Below the pieces are notes generated by a model, which was given only the letters and a program-made list of their open reading frames with translations, did no database searches and was not told where the DNA came from. From Chitinophaga sp. CB10 (GTDB lineage Bacteria; Bacteroidota; Bacteroidia; Chitinophagales; Chitinophagaceae), in contig MLAV02000016.1 of the NCBI GenBank assembly GCA_001870995.2, forward strand, positions 87,100 to 151,099: a DNA stretch of 64,000 bases, in the 5' to 3' direction. Positions 61,005 through 64,000 of the stretch are shown here, in pieces. How positions within the stretch are numbered: the stretch's first letter is position 1; each line of letters begins with the position of its first letter. A program made the position numbers and the translations under genes.

Positions 61005-63861
61005 GTTTTTACCACTGGTTAAATACCTGTTTGCTATACTGGTATTCAGTCCCTTCTTTGCGCAGGCCCAGCTGAACGGCTCGTACGTCATCGAAGGAAA
61101 AATTGCGGACGACAGAGGCGGCGGGCTGCCCGGCGCTTCCATCCAGATAAAAGGTACTTCTTTTGGTACCACCACAGATTCTACCGGGCATTTCAGTCTG
61201 ACTACCAACGCCAAATTCCCTTACAAGCTGGTGATCCGCCTGATTGGCTACCAGCCGCAGGAATTTGAAGTAAAAAACAGCAACAGCAAACTGGCGATAC
61301 AGCTGTACACCCAAAGCCTCCTCGTAAATGAAGTAGTGGTATCCGCCAGCAGGCAGCAGGAAAAGCTGCTGCGCTCCCCGGTGACGATTGAGAAGCTGGA
61401 CATCCGCGCCCTGAAAGAAACTCCGTCTTCCACCTTTTACGACGCCCTTGGCAACCTGAAAGGCGTACAGATGACCACTGCCGGCCTTACATTCAAAGTA
61501 TTTAACACCCGCGGCTTCAACGTGCCGAACAACTTCCGTTTTATGCAGCTGGTAGATGGTGTGGATAACCAGGCCGCTACGCTCGGCGTTCCTTTGGGTA
61601 ACGCCATCGGGCCTACGGAGCTGGACATTTCCAGCGTGGAAGTAACGCCGGGCGCATCTTCCGCCCTGTATGGCATGAACGCGATCAACGGTATGTCCAA
61701 CCTCACCACCAAAAACCCCTTCAATTACCAGGGCGTGAGCGTGTACCAGAAAATCGCTTTCAACCACTTCGACGGCAATGGCAGCAGTCCGAAGCCAATC
61801 ACGGAAACGGCTATACGTTATGCGCAATCCTATGCGCCATGGTTTGCCTGGAAGATCAATTTCAGCTACATGGAAGGTACGGACTGGTATGCGGACAACC
61901 ACTCCGACTTCAACCCGCAAACCAAAGCCAATCCTGACTTCCCGCAGCTGAGCGGACCTAACAACATTGCGAATGATGGCTGGAATAAATACGGGGATAA
62001 CTCCAATATCCAGATCATTGACAAGGACGGCCGCGCCTACAACGTACGCCGCACGGGTTATTGGGAAAAGGACCTGGCCGGCGACTATAAAGTAAGAAAC
62101 ACCAAGGTAGACGGTAGCCTCAACTTCCGCCTGCCGCATAAAATTGAGTTATCGTACGCTTACCGCTACGGCCTGATGGATGGCTTCTTCCAGCGCGGTA
62201 ACCGCATCGGCCTCAAAAACGTGAGCGTGCAGAATCACAAAATTGAGCTGGTACATCCTGACTTCACGCTGCGCTCGTACGTATCCATCGAAAACACCGG
62301 CGATTCCTACAACATGAACCCGCTGGCTGATAACCTCGAAAAATCTTTCAAGACGGATAAAAAATGGCAGGCTGATTATACCGCCGCGCTGAACACTGCG
62401 CTTACCAACGGGGCGGACCTCGTAGCGGCGCACCAGGCAGCCCGCGCTGCCGCCGACCAGGGCCGGTTTACGCCCGGCACCGCGGCATTTGATGCACAGG
62501 TGGCCAAAATTAAAAGCGTGAACGACTGGGATATTTATCCTACTTCCAAAAACCCGGAGAACACCACCGGAGGCGCCGCACTGCTGCAAATGAGCCGTTT
62601 CTACCACACGGAAGGCACCTGGAACCTGCGTAAATACGTGCATTTCATGGATGTGCTGGTAGGCGCGGATTACAGAACCTACGAGATCATCCCGGATGGT
62701 AACAACTTTGTGGACTTCTCCCAACCGCTGGATAAACGTAATCAACCCGGCGGAAAACATATCTGGTACGGCAAGTACGGCGGATTTGTACAAGGCGCCA
62801 AATCCTTCTTCAATGATGCTTTGAAGCTTACCGCTTCCCTGCGCTATGATAAGAACGAGCAGTTTGAGGGTAAGATCAACCCGCGTATTGCGGCAGTGTA
62901 TAGCATTAAGGACAAGCATAACTTCCGCCTCAGCTGGCAGAACGGATTCCGCTTCCCGTCCCTGTTTGAAGCCTACAGCTTCGTGAATAACGGACAGGTA
63001 AGGCGTGTAGGCGGACTCGCATTTATTGAGCAGGGCCTCGGCTACTTCAAGAACTCTTACCTCACCAGCTCTGTGGATGCTTTTGGCGTGGCGGTAAATA
63101 AAACCATCAACGCGGAACATATCAGCAAAGAGGCTGCCGCTGCCAAAAACGCCGGCGTACTCAAAATAGCGAACCTCGATCCGATTGTGCCAGAGGAGAT
63201 CCATTCCTTCGAAGGCGGCTACAAAGCGGTATTACTCGACAACAAATTGTTTATCGATGTGGACGGTTACTTCTCTACCTATAAACATTTTATCGGGCAG
63301 GTAGAAGCAGTGGTGCCTACCAGCGGTAATGTAAATAACCCCGATGCATCCGTACTGAACCAGATGCTGGATAAGAGCCTGCAAAGTCGCTACCGGGTTT
63401 GGACCAACAGTAAATCCACCGTGAATAACTATGGCTTTGCAGTAGCGGTTACTTATGATATCTACAAGTCATTTACCGTGAGCGCCAACGCCAACTATAA
63501 CAAGCTGGCGCAGGACAAAACCAAGGACGACGCGCTGATCCCGGGTTTCAATACGCCTGACTGGTTTGCGAATGTGAGCTTTGGTAACAGGAATGTGCTG
63601 CCTAACCTGGGTTTCAACATCGTTTGGCACTGGCAGAACACCTTCTACTGGCAAAACCTGTTCGGCAACGGCGATGTGCCTGCCTACAGCACCGTGGATG
63701 CGCAGGTTACCTACCGGGTGCCGAAGCTGAAGACAGCGTTCAAGCTGGGCGCTTCCAACCTGTTTAACAGCGCTTACTTCCAGTACGTGGGAGGCCCGAC
63801 CATCAGAGGGTTGTACTACTTCTCCATCACGTTTGACGATGTATTCAAGAAGAAGTGGTGA
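60997..63861 (+). CDS. TonB-dependent outer-membrane receptor
   Basis: A 954-residue receptor. The signal peptide ends near AQAQ (residue 25), then comes a carboxypeptidase-regulatory-like domain (GGGLPGASIQIKGTSFGTTT), a plug (VVVSASRQQEKLLRSPVTIE; DISSVEVTPGASSALYGMNA) and a barrel of about 650 residues ending in YYFSITFDDVF. No SusD-like gene follows; an IS element lies 40 bases downstream, so any following partner may have been displaced. A strong promoter and an uORF chain precede it, suggesting regulation of translation. The ligand is unknown. Confidence 0.92.
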   Translation: MHKFLPLVKYLFAILVFSPFFAQAQLNGSYVIEGKIADDRGGGLPGASIQIKGTSFGTTTDSTGHFSLTTNAKFPYKLVIRLIGYQPQEFEVKNSNSKLAIQLYTQSLLVNEVVVSASRQQEKLLRSPVTIEKLDIRALKETPSSTFYDALGNLKGVQMTTAGLTFKVFNTRGFNVPNNFRFMQLVDGVDNQAATLGVPLGNAIGPTELDISSVEVTPGASSALYGMNAINGMSNLTTKNPFNYQGVSVYQKIAFNHFDGNGSSPKPITETAIRYAQSYAPWFAWKINFSYMEGTDWYADNHSDFNPQTKANPDFPQLSGPNNIANDGWNKYGDNSNIQIIDKDGRAYNVRRTGYWEKDLAGDYKVRNTKVDGSLNFRLPHKIELSYAYRYGLMDGFFQRGNRIGLKNVSVQNHKIELVHPDFTLRSYVSIENTGDSYNMNPLADNLEKSFKTDKKWQADYTAALNTALTNGADLVAAHQAARAAADQGRFTPGTAAFDAQVAKIKSVNDWDIYPTSKNPENTTGGAALLQMSRFYHTEGTWNLRKYVHFMDVLVGADYRTYEIIPDGNNFVDFSQPLDKRNQPGGKHIWYGKYGGFVQGAKSFFNDALKLTASLRYDKNEQFEGKINPRIAAVYSIKDKHNFRLSWQNGFRFPSLFEAYSFVNNGQVRRVGGLAFIEQGLGYFKNSYLTSSVDAFGVAVNKTINAEHISKEAAAAKNAGVLKIANLDPIVPEEIHSFEGGYKAVLLDNKLFIDVDGYFSTYKHFIGQVEAVVPTSGNVNNPDASVLNQMLDKSLQSRYRVWTNSKSTVNNYGFAVAVTYDIYKSFTVSANANYNKLAQDKTKDDALIPGFNTPDWFANVSFGNRNVLPNLGFNIVWHWQNTFYWQNLFGNGDVPAYSTVDAQVTYRVPKLKTAFKLGASNLFNSAYFQYVGGPTIRGLYYFSITFDDVFKKKW

Positions 63862-63906
63862 TAAAACTTTTCATTCGATAAGAAGAAGGCCGGGACGCAG
63901 GTGAAG

Positions 63907-63944
63907 TGCCCCCAAAAAGTTAGACACTTTTGGGGGCATTTTTT
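63907..63944 (+). terminator. Terminator-like hairpin at the IS end
   Basis: A perfect 11-bp stem (63907-63917 with 63928-63938), a 10-base loop and six T residues directly against the transposase ATG. It would stop read-through from the receptor gene into the element. Confidence 0.75.
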
Positions 63945-64000
63945 ATGGATAAAAGAGTCAGATACAGTTATCAGCAGAAACTGTCCATTGTCAAGGCCAT
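63945..64000 (+). CDS. IS3-like transposase OrfA, 5' fragment
   Basis: The first 18 codons, MDKRVRYSYQQKLSIVKA, match the start of the helix-turn-helix OrfA proteins of IS3/IS150-type elements (a basic start, then a Q/K-L-x-I-V-K helix). The gene runs beyond the window. It would bind the element's ends; the catalytic DDE chain is usually encoded by orfB in the following overlapping frame. Confidence 0.65.
   Translation, partial: MDKRVRYSYQQKLSIVKA

Larger units (their letters stand above)
63902..64000 (+). mobile_element. Left end of an IS3-like insertion sequence (truncated by window)
   Basis: The end TGAAGTGCCCCCAAAAAGTT resembles terminal repeats of IS3-family elements with a GTCTAAC-type end, directly followed by a transposase-like start. 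Only the left 99 bases are visible, so the right end, target duplication and family cannot be confirmed. Confidence 0.7.

Noticed and set aside
1..64000. CRISPR arrays, tRNA or rRNA genes, prophage or toxin-antitoxin modules
   Set aside because: No regularly spaced repeats, cloverleaf with CCA context, phage structural genes or paired small toxin/antitoxin genes were seen.

Overview
The window is bacterial chromosome from a member of the phylum Bacteroidota, most likely family Chitinophagaceae (Chitinophaga-like; inferred from overall character, not proven). Evidence: three large TonB-dependent receptors with N-terminal carboxypeptidase-regulatory-like domains, gliding-motility genes gldB, gldF and gldG, a MurF-alanine racemase fusion, a split transketolase, many SPII lipoproteins, and TAnnTTTG (-7) promoter boxes of the Bacteroidota primary sigma factor in front of many genes. 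Coding density is high. I see no rRNA, tRNA or CRISPR array. The only mobile element is the left end of an IS3-like element at the right edge.

Layout. 1-7000: 3' end of an M13 metallopeptidase, a YHS lipoprotein, a TonB receptor with a beta-helix lipoprotein partner (minus strand), an unknown small gene and an LpxH-like phosphatase. 7130-12040: DUF47 plus PiT phosphate transporter, then rmlA, a galE-like epimerase and the C-terminal half of a split transketolase. 12060-14060: an ECF sigma factor cassette (sigma factor, membrane protein with three PxxYF repeats, periplasmic sensor-like protein). 14075-16122: MBL-fold hydrolase, AraC regulator and SnoaL-like protein in one minus-strand operon. 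16185-22055: cell-elongation operon mreB-mreC-mreD-mrdA-rodA. 22408-28422: purD, a POT peptide transporter, an OPT transporter and a lipoprotein. 28421-31098: DUF1800/DUF1501 pair.

31145-37706 is a molybdenum-cofactor region: moeA, moaC, mobA, moaE, moaD, an unknown protein, moaA, and a MoeB-rhodanese fusion followed by a TauE/SafE transporter. Then come a GNAT acetyltransferase, a small c-type cytochrome, serS, glutamine-dependent nadE, a PorT-like barrel, gldB and apaG. 44048-46258 is a compact four-gene operon (atypical cytochrome lipoprotein, YceI, DUF5777 barrel, HEXXH protein). It is followed by murF and an Oar-like receptor. A 697-bp AT-rich convergent intergenic region (51087-51783) holds several hairpins. 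Next come mce, a cysteine desulfurase, gldFG, terC, murF-alr, lspA, a TlpA-like thioredoxin, a TonB receptor with an overlapping upstream-ORF chain, and the IS end.

The most unusual signals are: (1) the chain of two overlapping short ORFs, the first ending Arg-Cys-stop, between a near-perfect promoter and the receptor at 60997; (2) the ECF sigma cassette with a perfect 10-bp inverted repeat bracketing its promoter region and triplicated PxxYF motifs in the putative anti-sigma protein; (3) -7 boxes abutting start codons (moaD, cysteine desulfurase, MBL hydrolase), suggesting leaderless mRNAs; (4) the structured 51.1-51.8 kb intergenic region; and (5) the cytochrome-like lipoprotein with a CX4CH motif. 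All assignments rest on reading the sequence; no database search was run.
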